From positions 1 through 8,817 of the forward strand of contig PWQF01000112.1 of assembly GCA_003556865.1 (NCBI GenBank): a DNA stretch of 8,817 bases, written 5' to 3'. Source of the stretch: Elusimicrobiota bacterium (lineage in GTDB: Bacteria > CG03 > SLGR01 > PWQF01). The notes under the pieces are model-generated. The model was given only the letters and a program-made list of their open reading frames with translations, was not told where the DNA came from and searched no databases. Position 1 is the first letter of the stretch; every line of letters starts with the position of its first letter. The position numbers and the translations under genes were made by a program. Positions 1 through 6,429 of this stretch are shown here, in pieces.

Positions 1-1071
1 GCTTACCCACCTTATACTACTTGGCCGGACATAGCTGAACATCATTTGAACTGTTTGGCTATAATCCTTCTCCCAGCCGGGATAAATTACTATCGGGTCA
101 AAATGAAATCCCACTTCCCAACCCCGCTGCGCGCATCTGCGGGCGGAAAGAAGCCTTTCCTTAAGGGAGGAGGAATAAAACTCATTCTTATCTATAAAAT
201 CCTGGGGGTTTAGAGACCAGGATATAACTGAGTTTTTTGAAGGTTTCATCTTTAATATATTTTCTATATTGGAGCTCTTGGTTTTAAGTTCAAGAACCGA
301 ACTGCCCGAAGAAAAAAACTGAATAAGTATTTTAGAAAACCCGGTGAGCTTATCCAGGGCCAGGGAATCGGTGAACTCGCCTGTTCCGTAACGCCGTCCG
401 GGTAAAAGATTACCTTCCATATTCTTTATGAAGTCCCGGGGATTAGCGGGAATAACGATGCCCGGCAGGTTGGAATACTCCTGGAGATAACAGTAAGTAC
501 ATTCATAAGGACATCCAAAACCCATATTTATTATATTGTATCCGCAGTTTACAGAACCCGAAGTGCAGGGACAACTTTTTAAAAAATCATATTTTTCTCC
601 TGTTATAAAAAAATTTTTGGCGCGGGAATTATATGAATGAATTGAAAAAGTCTGTTTTTTCATAAACTCTTTCAAAGATTTTATTTTTATTTTATTTACA
701 GAAGGATATTCCTTTAAAACATTTTTAAAAACCGGGGATATTTCGCCGGCACTATCGTAGTAAATATTTTCGGGCCGGGGACTTTTTCTGCCGATTGGAG
801 CTTTAAGTTCTTTTTTAATATCAAGCGAGGGAAGGTAGGGCTTGATCTCATTTTCAGGAGTTAAGGGAAACCTTCGCTTAAGAAGGTATTTTTTCATATC
901 ACTGAAGGAATAAAGCTTTTTTTCCTCTAAATCTCTGAAAAGAAAGAAATACTCCAGCTTCTCCCGGGAGCTGATTTCAAATATAAGCCGGGATATCTCT
1001 CTTTTTTTATTTACTCCAAGGCGTGGAAACCGGGCGGAAACTTCTTTTATGATCCGGAGGGCTTTACTCAC
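1..1071 (-). CDS. SPL-family radical SAM protein (SplB-like), 3' end outside window
   Basis: The 357 visible codons run off the left edge. The cluster motif CPYECTYC gives C187, C191 and C194, the CxxxCxxC that binds the 4Fe-4S cluster in spore photoproduct lyase (SPL) and its relatives. It is preceded by a cysteine-containing CPC...NCGYNI stretch (C167, C169, C176) and followed by RRYGTGEFTDSLALD (226-240), a family signature. In true SPL the matching stretch carries the hydrogen-donating cysteine (Cys141 in Bacillus subtilis); here, by my remembered alignment, that position is E232. This is therefore probably an SPL-like enzyme of unknown substrate, not a proven thymine-dimer repair enzyme. 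The first 160 residues are basic and lack a recognised motif. The start is GTG at 1071, two codons after an in-frame stop and overlapping the end of the nucleoside phosphorylase gene by 8 nt, so translational coupling is likely; no clear Shine-Dalgarno site is seen. The family call is secure; the function is not. Confidence 0.88.
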   Translation of the reverse strand, partial: MSKALRIIKEVSARFPRLGVNKKREISRLIFEISSREKLEYFFLFRDLEEKKLYSFSDMKKYLLKRRFPLTPENEIKPYLPSLDIKKELKAPIGRKSPRPENIYYDSAGEISPVFKNVLKEYPSVNKIKIKSLKEFMKKQTFSIHSYNSRAKNFFITGEKYDFLKSCPCTSGSVNCGYNIINMGFGCPYECTYCYLQEYSNLPGIVIPANPRDFIKNMEGNLLPGRRYGTGEFTDSLALDKLTGFSKILIQFFSSGSSVLELKTKSSNIENILKMKPSKNSVISWSLNPQDFIDKNEFYSSSLKERLLSARRCAQRGWEVGFHFDPIVIYPGWEKDYSQTVQMMFSYVRPSSIRWVS

Positions 1072-1762
1072 TACTTAAAAATTTCATAAGCATTAAAGCC
1101 AGGCTCCTGCGGCTCCCCTTAATCTTCTCCCTTATATCCCGATGAAACCGGTCATAATAATTAATATTCCCGGGGGTATCTGAACAGTAAAAAAGTGCGG
1201 CAGCTTCCATTGAACAGGCTTCTGCGGCAGAAAAGACCATTGAAGATTCCATATCTAAACAGTCTATCCTTAAATCTTTTAATTTTTCTTTATGTTTTTC
1301 CTGCAGGTAAAAAGAAGAGACTGTGGCGCATCGGACCGGTTTAATTTTATCCCCACCCAGTTTTAAAATTTCTTTTGTAAGTTTCCCCGGAGGATAAAAA
1401 GTCTGAATATTTTTATATTTACCCCCGGTTAAAAAATAAGAAAAGCTCTCTAGGTTAAGTGATTCTGCGGCAACCGCTTTTAAAGCAATATTTATACTCA
1501 AACCACCGCAGCTGCCAAAGAGTATAACTTTTCTGCACCGGGTCTGCCCAAGCTCCATTACGCAGTCTCCGGCAAGGGAACGGTCCTTAAGGCTTATGAT
1601 AGAAATATTTTCTCCTGAAGCCAGGTCAAAAAAGAGTCCCTTTTTCAATGAAAAAGTCTTAATGGACTTAAAAAGATTCCGGTCATTGGATGGGAGCAGT
1701 ATGCAGGTCTCTTTTACAAGGCTCGGAGGTCCGCCGAAATTTTTTGCAAACCCTTCAGACAT
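1064..1762 (-). CDS. Nucleoside phosphorylase-like protein (PNP/UDP superfamily)
   Basis: A 232-residue cytosolic protein with the core signatures of the purine nucleoside/uridine phosphorylase and MTA/SAH nucleosidase fold. These are a glycine-rich FGSCGGLS strand (82-89), LDMESSMVFSAA (169-180), whose Met171-Glu172 pair matches the ribose-binding ME of the family, and a YCSDTPG loop (192-198) whose D195 matches the purine-contacting aspartate of PNP/MTAN enzymes. Likely chemistry is phosphorolysis or hydrolysis of a nucleoside N-glycosidic bond; the substrate cannot be named. The N-terminal phosphate-binding glycine loop typical of PNPs is not obvious, so activity may be altered. The gene starts in a TGATG overlap with the preceding AsmA-like gene (1-nt overlap, stop at 1762-1764) and its end overlaps the radical SAM gene by 8 nt. 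It has no strong SD site of its own, which fits translational coupling. Futalosine hydrolase and MTA/SAH nucleosidase belong to the same superfamily and cannot be excluded. Confidence 0.8.
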   Translation of the reverse strand: MSEGFAKNFGGPPSLVKETCILLPSNDRNLFKSIKTFSLKKGLFFDLASGENISIISLKDRSLAGDCVMELGQTRCRKVILFGSCGGLSINIALKAVAAESLNLESFSYFLTGGKYKNIQTFYPPGKLTKEILKLGGDKIKPVRCATVSSFYLQEKHKEKLKDLRIDCLDMESSMVFSAAEACSMEAAALFYCSDTPGNINYYDRFHRDIREKIKGSRRSLALMLMKFLSSE

Positions 1763-3483
1763 CAGCGGCCCAAAAAATTTCTCAACCTTTCTTCGGTCTC
1801 TTTTCCTCTTTCCCTTAAAAGCTCTTCAATTTCTTTTCTTTTTTTATCAATCTCCTCTTCCGCTTCCCTTTGCTTTTCCTTAACCATTTTTCGGCCTCTT
1901 TCCAAAGAAGCCTCTGTTTCTTTACGCAGTTGGTCTGCTTCCTGAAGCACTCTTCTCTTCAAGGGCTCTATCTCCCGGTCAATAAACTCCTGTACCTGGG
2001 TCCGGGCCGAACTTATCTGCCGGTCCAGTTCGGCTTTAAGTCTTTGTGAAAGAATTCTGTCAATATTTGATGAAATATTAAAGGAAGGAGCCCGTCTTTT
2101 CCCTCTAACTTTCACTACAATATCTATCTCTGGATCATCCAGGCGTATATATTCCAGCCAATCAGACGGAAGGAGCCCTCTTCCTCTCCAGGTTATATCT
2201 GCTTCAATCCCGTCCCCTTCCAATTTAGCCTCCAGGCTTAAATCCCCGGTGGAACGGCCAATCATAAAGTTCCGGTAATTAATCTTTATTAAATCCTGCG
2301 GCTCTTCTCGGCTTCTGTCAAAACTGGCATTAAAAACAAAATACTCCGCGGCGCCGCTGACTGCCGCAGGCCGGCCCAAAACCCACGGCGCAGTTGAAAA
2401 ATCCTCCGCCTTTAGATACTCTCCCTCTCTGCCGGAAACAAGAGCTTTTTTCACCATAAAAGGAGGAGCCATTTTCTCCCTGTAAAATATTATATCCTCC
2501 CCTTTAAACCTGGGAGGGCGCGATACTCTTTTCTTCTGATCCCGGGGCGGAACATATCTTCTGACTTTTTCCAGGTAGCCTGAAAAAGTTTTAAATCTTT
2601 CCGTTACAAGCGGGCCAAAAACGGTCTGGGCTATATCCTCAATTTCTATGGAAGGCAGCCGAAGTTTTTCCATTATATTCCGGTAATCCCGGCTGCGGGC
2701 CTCTTCTATTAAGCCGGCCGCATCTCTTATCCGGGATATTTCAGAATTAAACCGACCTGCCGCGCGGTCAATTTCTTCTATAAACCCTTCAGCCTCCTTT
2801 ATGGTATCCTGAACTTCTTTTATCTCTTCCCTGGCCCGCCTAATATCCTCTTCTCTCCTAATCCTTATATTTTTAATATTTTCTATTGAATTCTCCAGCT
2901 TAAGAACTAATTCGGAACCGTCTTTTTCCTTTAAATGCTCTGATTCCTGCTTTAATTCTTCAAGGTCGGTACGGATTTCCTCAGCCTTGCTGTAGGATTG
3001 AAGTTCCCCGGCCTCTAAACGGGGGAGTTCAATCCTCTCTTCGGATCTTTCCTTTACATCTGAGAGCCATTTAGAAAGCTGGCGGCGCCAGCGGCCCTCT
3101 TCAGCTTCCTCTCTTTCTTTAGTGTCCCGGGGTAGAAAGCCGGATGTTTCTCTTTCCGTACCGAAGGCAAGCCCGGTTCCGGAGATTTCCTCTATATTTA
3201 TTTTTCTTTCAAGCAGGGGGGGGATTAGAAGCGAAAAAGTAAGATTATCCGCTTCCATCATATTTCTGTACTCTTCCCGGCGGCTTGCCACAGCAAGGCC
3301 TTTAAGTCTTAACGAGAGGGGGAAATAGGACAACTGCACTTCTTCCAGCTCTACCCTGGCACCCCATAAAGCCGTGCCCAGGCCCTCCACCGAGCTTTTT
3401 ATTATTCGGGGCGCAAATAAGTACAGCCCGCCTATAAAAAGAAAAAGAGCCGTAAAAAAAGTTATAAAACCTTTCCACCTCAT
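1762..3483 (-). CDS. TIGR03545-type AsmA-like membrane-anchored coiled-coil protein
   Basis: A 573-residue protein with one N-terminal membrane segment (about 6-25). This is followed by an AsmA/DUF748-like start: WGARVELEEVQLSYFPLSL (40-58), MEADNLTFSL (76-85) and IEEISGTGLAFGTERETSG (97-115). A long charged coiled coil fills about 120-270, a beta-rich, AsmA-like domain about 320-475, and a second, highly charged coiled coil of Arg/Glu/Lys repeats about 480-573. With a single N-terminal anchor the bulk should lie in the periplasm. AsmA-like and TamB-like proteins are implicated in moving lipids between membranes; whether this one does is inference. The length, layout and a directly adjacent small DUF2062-like gene match the TIGR03545/TIGR03546 pair as I recall it; both families lack a known function. 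The start ATG overlaps the upstream stop by 4 nt and has a fair SD (AAAGGTG, about 6 nt away). Confidence 0.82.
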   Translation of the reverse strand: MRWKGFITFFTALFLFIGGLYLFAPRIIKSSVEGLGTALWGARVELEEVQLSYFPLSLRLKGLAVASRREEYRNMMEADNLTFSLLIPPLLERKINIEEISGTGLAFGTERETSGFLPRDTKEREEAEEGRWRRQLSKWLSDVKERSEERIELPRLEAGELQSYSKAEEIRTDLEELKQESEHLKEKDGSELVLKLENSIENIKNIRIRREEDIRRAREEIKEVQDTIKEAEGFIEEIDRAAGRFNSEISRIRDAAGLIEEARSRDYRNIMEKLRLPSIEIEDIAQTVFGPLVTERFKTFSGYLEKVRRYVPPRDQKKRVSRPPRFKGEDIIFYREKMAPPFMVKKALVSGREGEYLKAEDFSTAPWVLGRPAAVSGAAEYFVFNASFDRSREEPQDLIKINYRNFMIGRSTGDLSLEAKLEGDGIEADITWRGRGLLPSDWLEYIRLDDPEIDIVVKVRGKRRAPSFNISSNIDRILSQRLKAELDRQISSARTQVQEFIDREIEPLKRRVLQEADQLRKETEASLERGRKMVKEKQREAEEEIDKKRKEIEELLRERGKETEERLRNFLGR

Positions 3484-4001
3484 AGTTTCACCTTTTTGAC
3501 CCTGGCATAAAATTTATATATTTTTGTACTCTTTATAATCTTATATATCTTAAGTTTTTCAACTTTTTTATGGAGGTGAAGCCGGTAATAAACCACAAAT
3601 TTTTTAGAAAAGAGATAGAGCGGCACCATTATTAAAAGAGAGATGAGAAGAGAACCCAAAACCACGGTATTATGAAACCTGGCCAGGGCCAGCAGGGGTG
3701 TATTGTAGATATAAGTCCATAGGGCTTCCAGGGAAGGGGATAAGAGAAGCGCCCTGCCCAGCCGGTGGGAAAGCCCGTCTACACCATAACCTGCTATACC
3801 AAACAGAAGAGCGGAAAAGATAACCGATGAGATATTAACCTTAATAATTATAATAAGAAAAAGCACCAGCAGGTTATGCAGGGAAAATGTAGGGGTAAGA
3901 CCTATTACCGCACCCAGAATTACTCCTCCGGCTATCTGTGAGGGAGCGACATCGCCGCTTAAAATTTTCATAAGTTTTTTTAACAGTTTAAACCAGAACA
4001 T
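3480..4001 (-). CDS. TIGR03546/DUF2062-like small integral membrane protein
   Basis: A 173-residue membrane protein. A short amphipathic N-terminus (FKLLKKLMKIL) and SGDVAPSQIAGGVILGAVIGLTPT (15-38) resemble the DUF2062 pattern of a P-x-x-I-A-x-G-hydrophobic-G stretch followed by a G-x-x-P break. Hydrophobic segments lie at about 24-36, 42-54, 57-73 and 112-131. The C-terminal 40 residues are strongly basic with several K-I-Y-K repeats, probably cytoplasmic. The family has no established biochemical role. The gene begins 4 nt after the thioesterase stop and overlaps the AsmA-like gene by 4 nt (ATGA), so the two membrane proteins are almost certainly made together and may form a complex. The SD is poor (AAGTAAG), again suggesting coupling to the upstream gene. 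Confidence 0.8.
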   Translation of the reverse strand: MFWFKLLKKLMKILSGDVAPSQIAGGVILGAVIGLTPTFSLHNLLVLFLIIIIKVNISSVIFSALLFGIAGYGVDGLSHRLGRALLLSPSLEALWTYIYNTPLLALARFHNTVVLGSLLISLLIMVPLYLFSKKFVVYYRLHLHKKVEKLKIYKIIKSTKIYKFYARVKKVKL

Positions 4002-4005
4002 ATTT

Positions 4006-4398
4006 TTACTTACTTTTTATCTTTTCAATAACATCAGAAGGAATACGCTGGGGCTTTAAATCTTTTGATATACATGCAAGGTCTGTGCTTCCCGTAGCAA
4101 GTAATTTCTTTCCGTTATTCCGGATTACCTTGTAATTAAATTTAATCCTGGCGGCCCCTATCTTTGTTGGAAAACTTTTCACATCCAGTATATCCCCGTA
4201 TCGTGCCGGGCTTTTATAATCAATATCAGCCTTAGATACTATAAAGAGAATCCCCCTTTTAGAAAGATCCCCTACTCCGACTCCCCTTTTTTCCATCCAT
4301 TCGGTTCTGGCCTTTTCAAAGTAAACCAGGTAATTAGAATAATATACCACCCCGCCGCAGTCTGTATCCCAGTAATAGACTTTTATCCGGCAGCTCAT
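4006..4398 (-). CDS. ybgC: YbgC/4-hydroxybenzoyl-CoA-type acyl-CoA thioesterase
   Basis: A 130-residue hot-dog-fold thioesterase, the usual size for the YbgC family, which hydrolyses acyl-CoA thioesters in the cytosol. The N-terminal signature WDTDCGGVVYYSNYLVYFEKART (10-32) is close to the family consensus DTDxxGVVYxxNYLxxxExART; D13 matches the catalytic aspartate, and Y19 and N22-Y23 are the conserved neighbours. The second conserved block, VSKADIDYKSPARYGDILDV (54-73), is also typical. In proteobacteria ybgC sits with the tol-pal envelope genes and its product has been linked to phospholipid metabolism; no tol-pal gene is visible here, but the neighbours are envelope proteins. The start ATG overlaps the barrel gene's stop by 4 nt; the following membrane gene begins 4 nt after its stop. 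The family call is firm; the symbol is by similarity only and the acyl substrate is unknown. Confidence 0.9.
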   Translation of the reverse strand: MSCRIKVYYWDTDCGGVVYYSNYLVYFEKARTEWMEKRGVGVGDLSKRGILFIVSKADIDYKSPARYGDILDVKSFPTKIGAARIKFNYKVIRNNGKKLLATGSTDLACISKDLKPQRIPSDVIEKIKSK

Positions 4399-5165
4399 AG
4401 CAGGTTAAAGGAAAAACCCAGCCCCAGACTAAGCCTTGTCTGAATATCCCGGGGAAAGTTCTTCTCTTCCTGGTCAAATAAGGCCAGATAGCCGGCCCTG
4501 GCTGTTAGATATTGATTTAATTTAAAATAAAGGCCGCTGTCCCATCTCATATCTGCGCTGCCTTTGAAAATAGTAAAAAACTTGAGTTCCGAAATAAACC
4601 TGGCCCCTTCCCCTATTTTAAGGCTGTAGGAAACAACAGACTCAGCTCCCCTTTCATGCACCGGTTCTCTTGATTTTTGAAGTTTCTGCCTCAAAGCCCC
4701 TCCCGCCCTGAGATTAAGTGTCTGGTTATCACTACTTATTATATCCCATCCCAATCCGGCAGACTGTCCTAAAAGGGCCGGATTAAAAAACTGGTTAAAC
4801 TGGGAAACAACAGTAAAAGCTGCATAAGGGTTTACATAGAGATTAAGCTTTCTTGTATATAGGCTTTCCAAATCTATCAGATCCGCGCTCACCTCTGTTT
4901 CTGAACCGGAAAGTGAAACTTCCCCGTATTCGGTATTTACAGTATTTTCCCATTTTCCGGTTGAGGATATCCTTAACGTTTTCCAGTCGGCCTTAAGCAT
5001 CCAGCTACGGGAATCGGTTTCGCTACCCTCCCAGTTTCCGGATACGGCTGTCTGGTTGTAGCTGGCTGATATTACCCCAGAATGTTCCCAGCGGGCCCCA
5101 TACCCTTTTAATGACGTAAAGGCCAGTAAAAGAGCTGCAGTTAAAATTATCTTTCTCAAAATCAT
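4395..5165 (-). CDS. DUF3078-like outer-membrane beta-barrel protein
   Basis: A protein of 256 residues with a signal peptide (ILRKIILTAALLLAFTSLKGYGA, cleavage near residue 24). It is followed by alternating polar/aromatic strands typical of an outer-membrane barrel and ends in a final strand, LGLGFSFNLL. Features reminiscent of DUF3078 are SYNQTAVSGNWEG (35-47), a segment with SADLIDLESLYTRKL (93-107), and the AAFTVVSQFNQFF strand (115-127). A role as an outer-membrane porin or structural/transport partner is inference. It is the first gene of the operon and overlaps the thioesterase gene by 4 nt. Start: the ATG at 5165 directly abuts the GGGGAGG site with no spacer, which is unfavourable. 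A TTG two codons later (5157-5159) sits 6 nt from GGAGG and is the more likely start, giving MRKIILTAALLL and 254 residues. The signal peptide is intact either way. Confidence 0.75.
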   Translation of the reverse strand: MILRKIILTAALLLAFTSLKGYGARWEHSGVISASYNQTAVSGNWEGSETDSRSWMLKADWKTLRISSTGKWENTVNTEYGEVSLSGSETEVSADLIDLESLYTRKLNLYVNPYAAFTVVSQFNQFFNPALLGQSAGLGWDIISSDNQTLNLRAGGALRQKLQKSREPVHERGAESVVSYSLKIGEGARFISELKFFTIFKGSADMRWDSGLYFKLNQYLTARAGYLALFDQEEKNFPRDIQTRLSLGLGFSFNLL

Positions 5166-5172
5166 CCTCCCC
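5166..5172 (-). promoter_or_regulatory. Strong Shine-Dalgarno site that argues for a TTG start
   Basis: GGGGAGG lies immediately before the ATG at 5165 with zero spacing. It is 6 nt from an in-frame TTG at 5157-5159, the normal spacing range. The site is seen directly; the preferred start is inference. Confidence 0.6.
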
Positions 5173-5202
5173 GGTTAATAAGCTTACTTATATTTGCGTG
5201 AT

Positions 5203-5231
5203 ATTTTAATAGAATAACTCTTTTTTTTCAA
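5203..5231 (-). promoter_or_regulatory. Candidate sigma-70-type promoter of the envelope operon
   Basis: On the minus strand TTGAAA (5231-5226) is followed after 17 nt by TAAAAT (5208-5203), close to the TTGACA-17-TATAAT consensus. It lies about 38 nt upstream of the first gene of the six-gene operon. The spacer begins with a run of A, which can raise promoter strength. Sequence match only. Confidence 0.55.
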
Positions 5232-5276
5232 TTTTTAAAAGTCTCTACTCCTGGGTATAGGAACAGTTAGGATGCA

Positions 5277-5324
5277 TTGAACCCGTTTCCTTTTTTTGAT
5301 AAACTTGCTTTTAAAATAGAATAT
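5277..5324 (+). promoter_or_regulatory. Candidate promoter(s) of the SIMPL gene
   Basis: Two overlapping candidates are visible. TTGAAC (5277-5282) with TAAACT (5300-5305) at 17 nt would give a leader of about 30 nt containing the ribosome site. TTGATA (5296-5301) with GAATAT (5319-5324), also at 17 nt, would start transcription almost at the SD. The first is therefore the better functional fit. It lies back to back with the operon promoter on the other strand. Confidence 0.35.
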
Positions 5325-5330
5325 ATATGC

Positions 5331-5335
5331 GGAGG
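5331..5335 (+). promoter_or_regulatory. Shine-Dalgarno site of the SIMPL gene
   Basis: GGAGG, 8 nt before the ATG at 5344, supports that start. Confidence 0.7.
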
Positions 5336-5343
5336 CATAGATT

Positions 5344-6111
5344 ATGGAAAAAAAATTACAAAATGCTTTTTTTATTGTTGGCCTGGTTCTACTGGTATCT
5401 CTGATTTTACTTGTTAACGTAAATATCAGCAACCAAAGCCTTAAATCAAACTTTATCGGATTGGACTCACAGCGCTTACCATCAATACGTGTTTCCGGAG
5501 AGGCTTCAATATTAACTTCTCCCGATACGGCACAAATTTCTTTTTCGGTAATCACTGAATCCGAAGATACAGCAAACGCAATTTCCGAAAACAACCGCAA
5601 AACCGAAACTGTAATTGATTACCTTAAAAAAGAAGGTATTGAAGATAAACATATCCGCACATCCGGATTTAATCTGCAGCCCCTTCGTAAAAGAAAACGA
5701 GATCCGAAAACTGGGCAGTCCAGTATGGAAATTTACGGGTATCGTGTAACAAATAGAATAGAAGTTGAAGTAAAGGATCTTGAAAAAACGGGAACAATAA
5801 CAGGAGGAGCCGTAAAAGCCGGCGCAAATTCGGTCAGAAACCTGCGTTTTCTCGTAAGCAATGAGGAAGAATATAAAAAAGAGGCAAGGGCAAAAGCAAT
5901 AAGCAAAGCCAGAAAAAAAGCCGAGGAAATTATTTCATCACTTGATGCCGAGTTGGGAAGAATAATAAGTTTTTCCGAAGATAAAGACTTTTCCCCGCCA
6001 ATTTCAAGGGTAAGCATGGCGGAAGTGGCTGATTCAGCCTATGAAGTTCCAATAAAACCCGGCGAAAACGAGATAAAAGTAAATGTTACACTGGAATACG
6101 AAATCAGGTGA
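5344..6111 (+). CDS. SIMPL-domain (DUF541/YggE-like) membrane-anchored protein
   Basis: A 255-residue protein with an uncleaved-looking N-terminal hydrophobic anchor (9-27), then a SIMPL domain from about 47 to the end. Family features: IRVSGEASILTSPDTAQISFSVITE (48-72), the helix around NNRKTETVIDYLKKEGIEDKHIRTSGFNLQP (83-113), YGYRVTNRIEVEVKDLEKTG (131-150), and ARAKAISKARKKAEEI (181-196). It closes with the final strand INEIKVNVTLEYE-type ending ENEIKVNVTLEYEI. The anchor places the domain outside the cytoplasmic membrane. SIMPL proteins such as E. coli YggE are periplasmic and linked to oxidative stress, but their molecular activity is unsettled. It is the only convincing plus-strand gene, stands alone, and faces a decayed gene tail to tail. 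No clear hairpin terminator follows its TGA. Confidence 0.9.
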   Translation: MEKKLQNAFFIVGLVLLVSLILLVNVNISNQSLKSNFIGLDSQRLPSIRVSGEASILTSPDTAQISFSVITESEDTANAISENNRKTETVIDYLKKEGIEDKHIRTSGFNLQPLRKRKRDPKTGQSSMEIYGYRVTNRIEVEVKDLEKTGTITGGAVKAGANSVRNLRFLVSNEEEYKKEARAKAISKARKKAEEIISSLDAELGRIISFSEDKDFSPPISRVSMAEVADSAYEVPIKPGENEIKVNVTLEYEIR

Positions 6112-6151
6112 TACTTCCGGTTTATTTTTATTATTTAATTGCGTGAAACCA

Positions 6152-6355
6152 CTAAATTGTGACGTAGTCATAACTCTTATACGAAGCTCGAAAGTTCTCT
6201 TCTCCTAAAAAACCATGGGAACATATCGCGTAACAATATTTGAAGTTATGACTGCAGCCTCTGTAAATATTTAAATCCCATCCATAAGTAATACTTCTTT
6301 TCAGCTTATTCAACGCAGAAGCACAATTTATCCCTACAGTCTTCTTCTCGCACAT
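6152..6355 (-). pseudogene. N-terminal remnant of a second radical SAM (SPL-like superfamily) protein
   Basis: The 67-residue open frame strongly resembles the start of a radical SAM protein of the COG1533/SplB group: GINCASALNKL (8-18), YGWDLNIYRGC (24-34), then SHNFKYCYA. In intact relatives that last block reads RGCxHxCxYCYA, so the middle cluster cysteine is F38 here (codon TTC; TGC would be one base away), between C34 and C41. After GEENF the family pattern is lost and the frame stops at 6152-6154. The sequence beyond belongs to the SIMPL gene on the other strand, so the remaining 200 or more residues are missing. It could have broken by deletion, and a +1 frame around 6150-6200 reads FELRIRVMTT, vaguely like the expected continuation. 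It cannot bind a normal 4Fe-4S cluster. It is not a copy of the SPL-like gene at the left end: the motif contexts differ. Confidence 0.75.
6157..6173. repeat. 17-bp near-perfect palindrome
   Basis: TTGTGAC-GTA-GTCATAA: two 7-base arms with one G.T wobble and a 3-base centre, at the very end of the remnant reading frame. It could be an operator-type half-site pair or the base of a small hairpin. There is no T-run, so it is not a classic terminator. Confidence 0.4.
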
Positions 6356-6386
6356 AGAAATATTCTTACCTAATTATAATTTCTTT

Positions 6387-6429
6387 TAAAAAAAACGAAG
6401 CCCACAATTAATGGGTAACACTCCGGGCT
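6387..6429 (-). terminator. Probable terminator after the GNAT gene
   Basis: On the minus strand AGCCC (6429-6425) can pair with GGGCT (6403-6399). An alternative tighter hairpin is CCCA/TGGG (6415-6412 with 6404-6401, 7-base loop). The stem is followed by TCG and a run of eight T (6395-6388). It lies about 60 nt beyond the GNAT stop. The stem is short, so termination strength is uncertain; the plus-strand side is followed by ATTTTTA and might work weakly in both directions. Confidence 0.45.

Noticed and set aside
1..1762. Futalosine (menaquinone) pathway reading of the phosphorylase plus radical SAM pair
   Set aside because: The radical SAM protein is SPL-like, not MqnC- or MqnE-like, and no other menaquinone gene is visible.
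1596..1883. Plus-strand open frame of 95 codons
   Set aside because: It lies opposite the phosphorylase start and the AsmA-like C-terminus, both well-supported genes; the Phe/Leu/Pro-rich translation is typical of antisense to charged coiled coil.
3122..3328. Plus-strand open frame of 68 codons
   Set aside because: Antisense to the AsmA-like N-terminal domain, with no RBS and no recognisable motif.
5235..5600. Minus-strand open frame of 121 codons across the divergent promoter region
   Set aside because: Mostly antisense to the SIMPL gene and across its promoter; the translation shows no coherent domain.
5733..6017. Minus-strand open frame of 94 codons
   Set aside because: Antisense to the SIMPL domain; an Ala/Ser/Phe-rich shadow.
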